Of a DNA stretch of 64,000 nucleotides, positions 37,004-45,802 are shown one piece after another (position 1 is the first letter of the stretch; each line of letters starts with the position of its first letter). Location: contig NZ_FQUM01000003.1 of assembly GCF_900129025.1 (NCBI RefSeq), positions 372,001-436,000 of the forward strand. The letters run 5' to 3'. The stretch comes from Mariniphaga anaerophila. Its GTDB lineage: Bacteria > Bacteroidota > Bacteroidia > Bacteroidales > Prolixibacteraceae. The notes under the pieces were generated by a model. The model saw only the letters and a list, made by a program, of their open reading frames with translations. It searched no databases and was not told the origin of the DNA. A program made the translations under genes and the position numbers.

Positions 37004-37779
37004 GCCAATCCGTAAAAATAGTGTTAGTTGAAGACGAACTCTACAATTTGCGTTTGCTGGAGGGGATGATAAAAAAACTGCGCCCCGAATGGGAAGTAAT
37101 AAATACGTTTGAAAGCGTAAAAAAAAGTGTTGAATGGCTTCGTCAAAATCCTCACCCCGATCTCTTTTTTATGGATGTTCAGTTGGCCGACGGACTTTGC
37201 TTTTCGATATTCGACAAGGTGGAAATAAACAGCATGGTAATTTTCACCACTGCTTACGACAATTATGCCATCAGGGCGTTTAAAGTAAACAGCATCGATT
37301 ATTTACTGAAACCTTTCAAAGGAAAAGACCTTGAAGCCGCCATCGAAAAATTTGAAAACATTGTGTCGCTGTCAACTAAAGCAGACAAATCGCTGGATTA
37401 TTCCGAAATTCTGGAAGCCATCAGAAAAGGTGAAAAGAAATACCGAAAAAGGTTTCTGGTAACCAAAGGAGCTCTATTTTTCAAACTCCCGGTAGAAGAG
37501 GTTGCCTGCTTTTACAGCGAAAACCGAATTACCACCGCCTACACCTTCAACCGAAAAAAACACATCATCGATTTTTCGCTGGAAGCCTTAGAAGAGCAAC
37601 TCGATCCGGACGTTTTTTTTCGGGCAAACAGACAAGCGGTTGTAAATATAAAAGCAGTTGATAAAATCGAAAATTACTTTGGCGGCAAACTAAAAATACG
37701 TATGCATCCTCCTTTCGAAGGAGATTTGGTTGTTAGCAGGCTAAAAGCGTCCGACTTTAAAGCATGGGTTGGGAAGTAA
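37000..37779 (+). CDS. LytTR-family response regulator
   Basis: A 259-residue transcription factor. The receiver domain (5-120) has the acidic pair in LVEDEL, phosphoacceptor D59 in LFFMDVQLADG and Lys in YLLKPF. The C-terminal LytTR DNA-binding domain (about 150-255) includes FLVTKGALFFKLPVEEVACFYSENR and FRANRQAVVNIKAVDKIENY. It is the cognate regulator of the kinase that precedes it. The likely target is the efflux operon upstream. It ends one base before the stop of a gene on the opposite strand. Confidence 0.92.
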   Translation: MSQSVKIVLVEDELYNLRLLEGMIKKLRPEWEVINTFESVKKSVEWLRQNPHPDLFFMDVQLADGLCFSIFDKVEINSMVIFTTAYDNYAIRAFKVNSIDYLLKPFKGKDLEAAIEKFENIVSLSTKADKSLDYSEILEAIRKGEKKYRKRFLVTKGALFFKLPVEEVACFYSENRITTAYTFNRKKHIIDFSLEALEEQLDPDVFFRANRQAVVNIKAVDKIENYFGGKLKIRMHPPFEGDLVVSRLKASDFKAWVGK

Positions 37780-38673
37780 CTATTTTTCGAAAACGTAAAT
37801 AACAGAACTGCACCTTTCCGGGTTAACCAGGCTGTTCAGCCACGAAATTTTTCCGTGCAACAAACCTTTCAGCAATGCTAATTTCGATTTTTTATACTTT
37901 TCACTAAGCATGGAAACATAAAACGAATCGAATGGCATGGTGTGCTTCGAAACAAGCCTGAAACCATGCTTCTGTCCGAATCGGGCCATTTGCTCCGGAC
38001 CAAAGTGCCACAAATGGCGCGGCACATCCCACGCTGCCCAATACTCTTTGTAATGGCGGGCATCATACGATGTTTGATTCGGAACGGCAATTACCAGTTT
38101 CCCCTGAGCGTTTAGCAGACGGTAAAACGCATCCATGTTCTCATCCAGGCGGTGAACATGCTCCAGAACATGCCAGAGCGTAATGGCATTAAAACTTTCT
38201 GCTGCGAAGCGAAAAAGCTGTTCCGGCTCATCAACCTCAAGGCCAAACTCCTGCTTTGCAAACGAACGGGCATCAGAACTTTTCTCTGTTCCGGTAACCT
38301 GCCAGCCACGGTTTTTCATTTCGTTCAGGAAAAAACCGGTTCCGGTACCCACATCCAGTATTTTCCCTGATTTTAACCCGGTAGACTTTTCAATCCGATG
38401 CCGCTTCCTTCCCAGCATAAAACTGCGTACCCAGTGGTAAACAATATTCACCAGTCCTTTCGACGTATTGGAATGCGAAATGTACTTTTCACTTTGGTAG
38501 TACCTGCCAATGCTCTCTTCATCCGCTGCATTTGCAGTAAATTTAAAGCCGCAACTGTTGCAGGCGGCAATCTCAAATTTCTCTCCTGAAACGAAAAAAT
38601 CCGTGCAGGTCAGGTATGAACTGAAATTTTTACTTCCACAAACCGGACAATGATCTACCTTGAAAAGTGCCAT
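37780..38673 (-). CDS. class I SAM-dependent methyltransferase with N-terminal zinc ribbon
   Basis: A 297-residue cytoplasmic protein. The N-terminal treble-clef/ribbon has two Cys pairs (C9/C12 and C38/C41). The methyltransferase core begins at about 107 with KILDVGTGTGFFLNEM, followed by the acidic residue in VTGTEKS, ITLWHVLEHVHRLDENM and GKLVIAVPN, then a helical C-terminal part. Such proteins often methylate sugar or small-molecule acceptors, including in surface-polysaccharide synthesis. No specific partner is near. Its stop abuts that of the LytTR gene. Confidence 0.88.
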   Translation of the reverse strand: MALFKVDHCPVCGSKNFSSYLTCTDFFVSGEKFEIAACNSCGFKFTANAADEESIGRYYQSEKYISHSNTSKGLVNIVYHWVRSFMLGRKRHRIEKSTGLKSGKILDVGTGTGFFLNEMKNRGWQVTGTEKSSDARSFAKQEFGLEVDEPEQLFRFAAESFNAITLWHVLEHVHRLDENMDAFYRLLNAQGKLVIAVPNQTSYDARHYKEYWAAWDVPRHLWHFGPEQMARFGQKHGFRLVSKHTMPFDSFYVSMLSEKYKKSKLALLKGLLHGKISWLNSLVNPERCSSVIYVFEK

Positions 38674-38718
38674 TTAATTTTTTTGTCGAATATAAGAATA
38701 TACGCGCTACCACAGAAC

Positions 38719-38751
38719 ATTTGTGCCGGATTTCCGAAACCCGGCACAAAT
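38719..38751. terminator. strong hairpin between the SIMPL and methyltransferase genes
   Basis: A perfect 11-bp stem ATTTGTGCCGG/CCGGCACAAAT with an 11-nt loop, 24 bp past the SIMPL-gene stop. No T run follows on the - strand, so it may block RNA decay or attenuate rather than fully terminate. Confidence 0.5.
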
Positions 38752-38774
38752 ATTTATACGCGACATCTCCAACT

Positions 38775-39470
38775 CTAATTAATCCTGAACCGGACTATTA
38801 CCTGGTAAGAGATAGTAATATTTTGAACTTCATCAGCGCTTTCATACGATACATCTGCTGCCATCAGCATATTTTTTGCCATATACGGGCGGGAATATCC
38901 ATCGTTTAACTCGGTAATAGAAAGCACTTCGCCTAAGTTTTCGCCCAGGCTCTCTACCATGTATTTTGCTTTTTCGCGGGCATCTTTCAATGCCTCAATT
39001 TTCACTTCTTTTCTAAACGCTTCCGCGTCTGAATTACTCATTTGGCCAACATTCAAAGAGCGAATTCCCTTTGCATCAACCAACGAAGAGAGCTTGTTTA
39101 TTTTAGAGAAGTCGGTAATTTTTACTTCCAACTGCTTGCTAAAAAGAAATTCTTTCCCCTGCTGCCTCCAATAATTTCCCATTCCGCGCACGCGAATGTC
39201 ATCTTTGTCGATGCCAACTTTACGCAGATCCTTAATAAGACCGTTTTCAATTTTTGCCAGCGGCACTTTGGTTTTGTAATCTTCGGGTTCTTTATTCTTT
39301 TGAAATTCCTCTTCGAAGTATTCCTGAATGGTAATGGATAATACCATTTCGTCGGGTTGAACCTCTTTAACGGCAGTTCCACGCACTTCAATAAACCTTG
39401 CTTCCTGTTGATTTTGAGCCGAAAGCGACAACGCACAGATTGTAAAAATCAGAAAAAATAGATGTTTCAT
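38775..39470 (-). CDS. SIMPL-domain (DUF541) periplasmic protein
   Basis: A 231-residue exported protein. The ATG at 39470 starts the signal peptide MKHLFFLIFTICALSLSAQ; a longer frame would put 22 residues before it. The mature part is the SIMPL/DUF541 fold with IEVRGTAVKEVQPDEMVLSITIQEYF, KEVKIEALKDAREKAKYMVESLGENLGEVLSITE and the last strand ITISYQVIVRFRIN. The family is widespread in the envelope and linked to oxidative stress in some species, but its biochemical role is not settled. The neighbours give no hint. Confidence 0.88.
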   Translation of the reverse strand: MKHLFFLIFTICALSLSAQNQQEARFIEVRGTAVKEVQPDEMVLSITIQEYFEEEFQKNKEPEDYKTKVPLAKIENGLIKDLRKVGIDKDDIRVRGMGNYWRQQGKEFLFSKQLEVKITDFSKINKLSSLVDAKGIRSLNVGQMSNSDAEAFRKEVKIEALKDAREKAKYMVESLGENLGEVLSITELNDGYSRPYMAKNMLMAADVSYESADEVQNITISYQVIVRFRIN

Positions 39471-39576
39471 TTTGTAAAATTGTTTGTTTTCAAAGGTTTT
39501 AATGAAACTCGCATTAAACAAAGTTTTTTGTGTCAAAAACCGGGTTTATGCTCATTTCACAACTATTATTAAAACA

Positions 39577-39618
39577 AAACAACTGTCAAAAAAGATACCA
39601 CTTTCCCGACAGTTGTTT
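39577..39618 (-). terminator. terminator after queA
   Basis: A perfect 11-bp stem AAACAACTGTC (39577-39587)/GACAGTTGTTT (39608-39618) with a T-rich run on the - strand just after it, 72 bp past the queA stop. Confidence 0.75.
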
Positions 39619-39689
39619 CAATATTTCATCCTATTCCCGTGTAACTCAAAAAGTGTCAGCGTATTCGGCCGCACGAGAAAACTTTCTTT

Positions 39690-40739
39690 TTATAAAATCA
39701 GCATTGCATCGCCGTACGTACCAAACCGGTAATCGTTTTTCATGGCAACATTGTAGGCTTCCATTACAAAATCATATCCGCCAAACGCAGCAACCATCAT
39801 CAGCAAAGTAGAATACGGAAGATGGAAATTGGTAACCATGCGGTTAGCCACATTAAATTCGTACGGAGGGAAAATAAACTTATTGGTCCATCCTTCAAAC
39901 GGTTTTACAAACCCTTGAGTTGACACTGAACTTTCCAGTGTACGCATTACAGTTGTACCTACCGCGCAAACATTTCTCCGCTCTGTTTTCGCCTTGTTAA
40001 TTTTTTCGCAAGCTTCGTCTTTTATCCAGATTTGCTCTGAGTCCATTTTATGTTTGGTAAGATCTTCCACATCAACACTACGGAAGTTTCCTAAACCTAC
40101 ATGCAATGTTACATAAGCGAATTCGGTTCCGTTAATCTCCAGACGTTTCATCAGCTCGCGGCTAAAATGCAAACCTGCGGTTGGAGCAGCTACTGCTCCT
40201 TCGTGTTTTGCAAAAATAGTCTGGTACCGTTCTTTATCTTCCGGAACAACAGCCCTGTTAATAAATTTCGGCAGCGGGGTTTCCCCTAAACTGTATAATG
40301 TACTTTTGAATTCATCGTAAGGTCCGTCAAATAAAAAACGAAGAGTACGACCCCGAGATGTCGTATTGTCAATCACCTCTGCAACCAATGTATCATCTTC
40401 CCCAAAATACAACTTGTTTCCGATACGAATTTTCCGAGCAGGATCAACCAAAACATCCCATAACCTCATTTCGCGGTTCAACTCCCTCAGAAGGAACACT
40501 TCAATTTCGGCGCCGGTTTTTTCTTTGTTTCCATACAACCGTGCAGGAAAAACTTTGGTATCATTGAACACAAAAACATCTCCATCGTCAAAATAGTTAA
40601 CTATGTCTTTGAACACCTTATGTTCGATGGTGCGTTTTGCCCTGTCCAATACCATCATTTTTGCTTCGTCCCTGTTGTATGCAGGATGTAACGCAATCTT
40701 TTTCTCATCCAAATCGTACTTAAATTTCGATAACTTCAT
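39690..40739 (-). CDS. queA: S-adenosylmethionine:tRNA ribosyltransferase-isomerase
   Basis: Builds epoxyqueuosine at tRNA position 34 from preQ1 and AdoMet. The ATG at 40739 ([19 protein letters not shown]) gives 349 residues; the open frame reaches 81 bp upstream, but the family start is here. Motifs are [53 protein letters not shown] and [13 protein letters not shown]. It is 106 bp downstream of truB, another tRNA-modification gene. Confidence 0.95.
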   Translation of the reverse strand: MKLSKFKYDLDEKKIALHPAYNRDEAKMMVLDRAKRTIEHKVFKDIVNYFDDGDVFVFNDTKVFPARLYGNKEKTGAEIEVFLLRELNREMRLWDVLVDPARKIRIGNKLYFGEDDTLVAEVIDNTTSRGRTLRFLFDGPYDEFKSTLYSLGETPLPKFINRAVVPEDKERYQTIFAKHEGAVAAPTAGLHFSRELMKRLEINGTEFAYVTLHVGLGNFRSVDVEDLTKHKMDSEQIWIKDEACEKINKAKTERRNVCAVGTTVMRTLESSVSTQGFVKPFEGWTNKFIFPPYEFNVANRMVTNFHLPYSTLLMMVAAFGGYDFVMEAYNVAMKNDYRFGTYGDAMLIL

Positions 40740-40845
40740 GGGCAACTCCTTTATATAATTTTTGTTATTTACTATTGAAAATTTACTACTCTTCTTTACC
40801 GTTTCCTGTGCTTTACACACAGACCCCCGTTTTACGCATCATTTC

Positions 40846-41559
40846 TCAAATTGTTACAAACGAACCAATATTTTTTATGAAATGTTCTACAGACAATGCA
40901 TCCTCCACTTTAAACTCGCCAATCCGGGTTCTTCGCAAACCTGTCAGGTAAGCTCCACACCCCAATTCAAGACCAACATCGCGTGCCAGCGCCCTTACAT
41001 AGGTTCCTTTGCCGCACACAACACGTATTGTAACAAATGGAATATCAATTGATTCGATAATAATTCTTTGTATAACAATTTTTTTCGGTTGAAGTTTCAA
41101 CTCCTCCCCGTTTCTTGCATAATCGAATGCGCGTTTCCCTTTAACTTTTACGGCTGAAAAAACCGGGGGAACCTGCTCTGTTTCACCTACAAACCTGGCC
41201 AATACCTGTTCAACCAACTCCGGGGTAACATGCCCAAAATCGGTATGGTTTTCTTCTTCGGTTTCCAAATCGAACGATGGAGTTGTTGCGCCCAACTTCA
41301 ATGTGGCTACATACTCCTTTTCCCTGTCTTGGAACGATTCAATAAGTTTTGTAGATTTTCCGGTACAAAGAATCATCAACCCCGTTGCCAGCGGATCGAG
41401 TGTGCCCGCATGGCCAACTTTCAGCTTCTTAATTCTCATCTCCCGGCACAGTCCGTTTCTGACCCGTTGAACCAAATCAAACGAAGTCCACTCAAGGTTT
41501 TTATCAAACAATAAAACCTCTCCGCCTAAAAAATCATACTTTTTCTCCAGGTTAGACAT
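40846..41559 (-). CDS. truB: tRNA pseudouridine synthase B
   Basis: Makes pseudouridine 55 in the T-loop of tRNAs. The ATG at 41559 (MSNLEKKYDFLGGEVLLFDK) gives 237 residues; the frame can begin at a TTG nine bases earlier. The catalytic Asp is in VGHAGTLDPLATGLM, and the C-terminal part has VCGKGTYVRALARDVG and YLTGLRRTRIG. It is shorter than the E. coli enzyme because the C-terminal PUA domain is reduced or absent. It lies 40 bp downstream of uppP. Confidence 0.95.
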   Translation of the reverse strand: MSNLEKKYDFLGGEVLLFDKNLEWTSFDLVQRVRNGLCREMRIKKLKVGHAGTLDPLATGLMILCTGKSTKLIESFQDREKEYVATLKLGATTPSFDLETEEENHTDFGHVTPELVEQVLARFVGETEQVPPVFSAVKVKGKRAFDYARNGEELKLQPKKIVIQRIIIESIDIPFVTIRVVCGKGTYVRALARDVGLELGCGAYLTGLRRTRIGEFKVEDALSVEHFIKNIGSFVTI

Positions 41560-41599
41560 CGCAAACAATTAACTTTCAGCGCTTTAATGAATCCTAAAA

Positions 41600-42382
41600 T
41601 CAGGCTGCAAAGATAGCAATTAACCCGACAATTAAGCAGTAAACAGCAAAATAAATCAGTTTTCCCCGCTTAACCACCCGAATCATTAACGAACAGGCAA
41701 GTAACCCTGAAATAAAAGCAGTAATAAAGCCCACTAAAAGAGGAATGGTTCCGACCGTAGATTCTTCGGTAAAATCGCCGCCCACAAGATCCAAAAACGC
41801 TGCTCCGAGAATAGGAACCAATACCATCAGAAATGAGAACCGGGCGACTTCATCTTTTTTTGTGCCCAACAGCAAACCGGTTGCAATAGTTGCACCGCTG
41901 CGCGAAATACCCGGCATTACTGCCAGCGCTTGCGCAATGCCGATAATAAATGCTTTTCCCCAGGTAATCTGAGAATTCCTTTTTTTTGCAAAATGGGCAA
42001 AAGCAAGCAAGCCTGCGGTTATTAAAAGCATACTGCCCACAAGAAAAAGATTTCCTGTAAAAAACTGCTCAATCTGCTCGGCAAAAAATACGCCCAGTAC
42101 CAAAACCGGCAATGCCGAAAACAACAGTTTAAAAACGTATTGAGTAGATTCATTCCATTGAAACGCAAAAAGATCGGTCAGCAGTTTCAAAATATCTTTT
42201 CGAAAAACAACTAAAGTACTTAAAACTGTTGCAACGTGAACCGTAACTGCAAAAAGCAGGTTATTTCCGGTTTTTACGCCCAATACTGCATTTCCGATTT
42301 CGAGATGCCCGCTGGAACTGACGGGCAAAAATTCGGTTAGGCCCTGCAAAAGTCCAAGGATCAGTGCCTGTATTTCATTCAT
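41600..42382 (-). CDS. uppP: undecaprenyl-diphosphatase (BacA type)
   Basis: Recycles undecaprenyl diphosphate to the monophosphate lipid carrier for peptidoglycan and surface polysaccharide. The 260-residue integral membrane protein has both family motifs: LLQGLTEFLPVSSSGHLEI near the N-terminus and MPGISRSGATIATGLLLG in the middle. It lies in the ftsX-DUF3098-uppP-truB-queA cluster with gaps of 11 to 106 bp, a conserved arrangement in Bacteroidota. Confidence 0.96.
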   Translation of the reverse strand: MNEIQALILGLLQGLTEFLPVSSSGHLEIGNAVLGVKTGNNLLFAVTVHVATVLSTLVVFRKDILKLLTDLFAFQWNESTQYVFKLLFSALPVLVLGVFFAEQIEQFFTGNLFLVGSMLLITAGLLAFAHFAKKRNSQITWGKAFIIGIAQALAVMPGISRSGATIATGLLLGTKKDEVARFSFLMVLVPILGAAFLDLVGGDFTEESTVGTIPLLVGFITAFISGLLACSLMIRVVKRGKLIYFAVYCLIVGLIAIFAA

Positions 42383-42393
42383 TGTAAATGGAA

Positions 42394-42660
42394 TTATTTA
42401 TCGTTCTTTGGCTTCTTCAAAATCGCGTAGATCTCAAACAGGAAGCCAAACAGTAAAAGAAGTGGAGCCAGTGTAATTCGCCTAAAACTGAAAATTTCAG
42501 AATTAAACACATTGGGGTCATCGCTCCCACCGCCAATCATTAAAACAAATCCAACAACTATAATCCCAAACCCGATAGCCATCATCCGGTAATTCTCTTT
42601 ACCTAAAGCAAATTCGGGTTCATCGGTTGTTTTATCTTGTATTATTGCTTTCTTTTTCAT
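42394..42660 (-). CDS. DUF3098 small membrane protein
   Basis: An 88-residue protein with two membrane segments (about 25-45 and 60-80), separated by GGGSDDPNVFNSEIFSFRRITLAPL. The ATG at 42660 is used (MKKKAIIQDKTTDEPEFALGKENYRMM); a TTG nine bases earlier would extend the frame. It sits between ftsX and uppP, a position conserved across Bacteroidota, so it is probably part of the cell-wall or division machinery. Its biochemical role is unknown. A -7 box lies only 6 bp before the ATG. Confidence 0.85.
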   Translation of the reverse strand: MKKKAIIQDKTTDEPEFALGKENYRMMAIGFGIIVVGFVLMIGGGSDDPNVFNSEIFSFRRITLAPLLLLFGFLFEIYAILKKPKNDK

Positions 42661-42666
42661 AGCTGC

Positions 42667-42674
42667 CAAAGATA
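42667..42674 (-). promoter_or_regulatory. candidate -7 box directly before the DUF3098 gene
   Basis: TATCTTTG matches TAnnTTTG but its last base is only 6 bp from the ATG, so transcription would begin near the start codon. It may be a leaderless start or a chance match; no -33 box fits. Confidence 0.25.
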
Positions 42675-42675
42675 A

Positions 42676-43560
42676 CTAATAAAATAACTCATCGAATTTC
42701 AATCGAAGGAATTTATTTACCGCCAACCACGTAGAAACGTAAGAAATGACCATTCCGAGAACAATTACCAACAAAAACACATAACCCAACACTACTAAAT
42801 CAGCAGGTTTAATCAGCCCTTCCAGTTCGTTTCGAAACGAAAAAATGCCGGCAAACAATAGGGAGTTAGCGACCAGTCCTCCCCAAACGCCCAGCGAAAC
42901 GCCCCTTCGCAGAAACGGCTTTCGCACAAACGAGCGGGTTGCACCAACCAGCTGCATTGTATTTATGGTAAAGCGTTCGGAATAAACCGAGATGCGGATG
43001 GTGTTGTTTATCAGTGAAACGAATATAAAACCGGTTAATCCACTTACAATGAGAAGAAAAACGCTAATTTTTTTCACGTTCTCGTTAATAACTGCCAACA
43101 GGTCTTTCTGATAGTAAACCTCCTTGACCTGCGGAAATTCCAGGAACTCCTTTTCGATAATTGCCAGGCTGTCTGAGTTGGTGTAAGGAGCAAACAATTT
43201 TACATCGACAGATGCAAACAGCGGATTAAACCCTAAAAATCCGGAGAAGTCCTCGCCCAATTCCTCGGTGAGTTCCCGGGCAGCAGTTTCTTTATCGATA
43301 TACCGTGTTGATTTCACATAATCTGTTGATGCCAGAACTTTTTCAAGCCGAAGCACATCAACTTCTTTCAGATCGTCGTGCAAAACCAAAGTAAAGCCAA
43401 TCTGCTCTCTTACATAATCGGACAAACGGCCTGCATTTGCCAAAATCAGAAGCAGGCCACCCAGCAATACCAAAACCAGCGAGATGCTCACGGTAGAAGT
43501 TATCCACGAGCGAAACACACGTTTCTTTAATTTTCCGGGCTTTGGTGCTTTCATTGTCAT
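42676..43560 (-). CDS. ftsX: cell division protein FtsX
   Basis: The membrane part of the FtsEX complex, which activates peptidoglycan hydrolases at the septum. The ATG at 43560 (MTMKAPKPGKLKKRVFRSWI) gives 294 residues; the frame upstream overlaps the neighbouring permease gene and is not part of it. A short cytoplasmic N-terminus, TM1 (about 25-45), a periplasmic domain of about 120 residues, and three further segments near the C-terminus fit the FtsX fold, with the signature VLASTDYVKSTRYIDKETAA and the loop MQLVGATRSFVRKPFLRRG. ftsE is not in this window. DUF3098 and uppP follow. Confidence 0.93.
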   Translation of the reverse strand: MTMKAPKPGKLKKRVFRSWITSTVSISLVLVLLGGLLLILANAGRLSDYVREQIGFTLVLHDDLKEVDVLRLEKVLASTDYVKSTRYIDKETAARELTEELGEDFSGFLGFNPLFASVDVKLFAPYTNSDSLAIIEKEFLEFPQVKEVYYQKDLLAVINENVKKISVFLLIVSGLTGFIFVSLINNTIRISVYSERFTINTMQLVGATRSFVRKPFLRRGVSLGVWGGLVANSLLFAGIFSFRNELEGLIKPADLVVLGYVFLLVIVLGMVISYVSTWLAVNKFLRLKFDELFY

Positions 43561-43594
43561 AAAAAAAAACAAAATTAAAAAATTAATTGCCTTT

Positions 43595-45712
43595 TTAAAC
43601 CTGTAGATACTGATCGTAAAGTTGCGAAATAGATTTCGGCTCGCCAATTACCGTGAGTACATCATTTTCGAGCAAGCGGGTATTTCCATTGGGCGCAAAC
43701 GTTGCTGAACCGCGTTCGACCATTGCAACCAGCACTTCCGAAGGCCACTTTATTTCTTTAAGCTGCTTGCCAACCATATTGGACTGAACCGTTCCGGGCA
43801 GCAAATGAATGGTAATATAACGTTCGTTGTGCATTAAATATTCCTTGATTTCACGATGGCTTTTCAGTTCCATCATTTCGTCCACAAAATTGCTTCGTTC
43901 GATAATGTCAACCAGCCTCGACAACATGCGCAGCTGCTGCCGCGGCTCCTTTGCCGGGTTCACAAGAAAAAAGAACACCCGGATAAAATCGTCCGACGAA
44001 ATTCCGTTCTTTTCCACCGGCTTGCTTATTTCTTCTTTTGCAATAACAATATGAAGAGACGGGCGATCGATCCCTTCCTTTTTTGCAAAAAGAATGGAAA
44101 CCCGTGGAATTACCAGGGCAGGCTCAATGGCTGAAGCAGTTAGAAAATCGTTCACCAGATCTTCTTTTCTGACATGCATCTCTTCCGAAAATATTCCGGA
44201 TACATAATTCAGTAGCTCATTAAAATTGGTTTTCTTTTCGGAAAAAGTAATGCGGGAACGAATAATTGTTTCGTCAAACGGGTCGCCCTGCCGTAAACCT
44301 TTTTCCTTTATAATGGTCATAAATTCGCTCTCCAACTCGGCATACTGATATTTACCCAGCAGCGCAAACCAATGAAAAATTGCCCCTTCGCGTTTTACCC
44401 GAACACGGGCATAATACCTGTACCAAAGAACGCCCAACAGCACAATTGCAGCTGTAAACAAAATAGCCATCCACCCCATGTAGGCGATTAAAACGATGGA
44501 AATAATTATTCCGGCAATTTGCATAAACGGGTAAAGCGGCGATTTGTACCCCGGGTCGTACGACTCGATGTTGCTTTTTCGGAAAACAATAACAGAAAAG
44601 TTGATAAACAGAAAAATGAGAAGCTGAAAAGTACTGGCCAGCTTAGCAATTCCTTTTTCCGACAGCAGAAGGATAAACAACAAAATAAAGCCGGTGGTAA
44701 GTAAAACAGCAGCCACCGGGGTTCCTTTCTTACCCACTTTTGAAAACATAGGCGGAAACAGTTTGTCGCGCCCCATTGCAAACGGATAGCGCGACGACGA
44801 GAGCAGCCCTGCATTTCCGGTTGAGGCAAAAGCAGCCATTGCAGCGCCGGTCATCAGATAAGCGCCCAGGTTACCGGGCATCCACACAAACATTTTTTTT
44901 ACGGCTGTGGCAGCGGGCGCCAGGTCTGTGGCAAATTTTGCTGGTTCAATTATTGAAACCATAACAAACACGCCCAGAAAATAAATAAGCCCGGTAACAA
45001 TCAACGAAAGCAACATGCCCAAAGGAATATTCCGCTCAGGATTTTTAATTTCTTCGGCCACGCTGGCAATTTGCGTCAAGCCCAGATAGGATACAAACAC
45101 GAAACCGGCAGTTACAATTACTCCCTCAAACCCGTTGGTAAAAAATGGCGTAAAATGCTCATTTGCCTTTGGAATGTCAATCCGGTCGGAAAAAAAGATG
45201 TTGTACAACCCATCAAAAATAAAGGCGCCCAGAACGATAATTAAAAATGAAACAAAAAAGTTTTGCAACCCCGTTGTTTTTTTTGCACCAACAAGATTCA
45301 ATACCATAAAAAACAACGTTGCCATTATGGCAATGGTTTTTATGGGAACATCCCAAAAAATAGCAGCGTATGCACCAATACCAATAATGGCAAAAGCAGT
45401 TTTAAACATGAGGGCGAAATAGGTTCCCAAACCGCCAATTGTTCCAATCATGGGACCCAAACTGCGATCGAGAAAAAAATACGCGCCGCCGGATCGAGGC
45501 AAGGCGGTTGAAATTTCAGCAATACTAAACATAGAGGGCAGAATAAGAAACCCGGAAACGAGATAAGCAACAAAAACCGAAGGGCCTGTGTATTGGGACG
45601 CAAGACCGGGAAGAAGGAAAAAACCAGAGCTAAACATCGCACCTGTGCTAATGGTAAAAACTTCAAATAATCCTAATTCCTTTTTTAACTTATTCTTTTT
45701 TGCCATACGCAT
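43595..45712 (-). CDS. APC-family permease with EIIA-like and RCK_C cytoplasmic domains
   Basis: A 705-residue protein. Residues 1-435 form a 12-segment amino acid/polyamine/cation permease (TISTGAMFSSGFFLLPG near the N-terminus, FASTGNAGLLSSSRYPFAMGRD in the middle). Residues about 490-625 resemble a type-2 PTS EIIA domain, but at the site where the phosphorylated His should follow Pro the sequence reads ALVIPRVSI (Arg537), so transfer chemistry is lost. Residues 631-705 are an RCK_C/TrkA_C domain (LLPGTVQSNMVGKQLKEIKWP, LLENDVLTVIG), which binds nucleotides in K+ channels. The transport substrate is unknown, but both tails suggest regulation by small molecules. It lies 90 bp downstream of a CPA2 antiporter gene with a USP-like tail. 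Confidence 0.85.
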   Translation of the reverse strand: MRMAKKNKLKKELGLFEVFTISTGAMFSSGFFLLPGLASQYTGPSVFVAYLVSGFLILPSMFSIAEISTALPRSGGAYFFLDRSLGPMIGTIGGLGTYFALMFKTAFAIIGIGAYAAIFWDVPIKTIAIMATLFFMVLNLVGAKKTTGLQNFFVSFLIIVLGAFIFDGLYNIFFSDRIDIPKANEHFTPFFTNGFEGVIVTAGFVFVSYLGLTQIASVAEEIKNPERNIPLGMLLSLIVTGLIYFLGVFVMVSIIEPAKFATDLAPAATAVKKMFVWMPGNLGAYLMTGAAMAAFASTGNAGLLSSSRYPFAMGRDKLFPPMFSKVGKKGTPVAAVLLTTGFILLFILLLSEKGIAKLASTFQLLIFLFINFSVIVFRKSNIESYDPGYKSPLYPFMQIAGIIISIVLIAYMGWMAILFTAAIVLLGVLWYRYYARVRVKREGAIFHWFALLGKYQYAELESEFMTIIKEKGLRQGDPFDETIIRSRITFSEKKTNFNELLNYVSGIFSEEMHVRKEDLVNDFLTASAIEPALVIPRVSILFAKKEGIDRPSLHIVIAKEEISKPVEKNGISSDDFIRVFFFLVNPAKEPRQQLRMLSRLVDIIERSNFVDEMMELKSHREIKEYLMHNERYITIHLLPGTVQSNMVGKQLKEIKWPSEVLVAMVERGSATFAPNGNTRLLENDVLTVIGEPKSISQLYDQYLQV

Positions 45713-45802
45713 TTCGGTTTCCGGATGCCGTTATTAAAAATGAACTTCCTATGTATAAAAATATCTTTTCAAAATAAAAATACCAACGGCGACGAAAAAA
45801 GT

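Noticed and set aside
40797-40822. CTGTG/CACAG mini-hairpin between truB and queA
   Set aside because: A five-base stem is too weak to call a terminator, and queA can be read on from truB.
39899-40900. Apparent longer N-terminus of queA (open frame to 40820)
   Set aside because: The extra 27 residues do not resemble the family, while [12 protein letters not shown] at 40739 does.
41608-41615. TATCTTTG box inside the end of uppP, 48 bp before truB
   Set aside because: It is within coding sequence and no -33 box fits; listed only here as a possible internal promoter.
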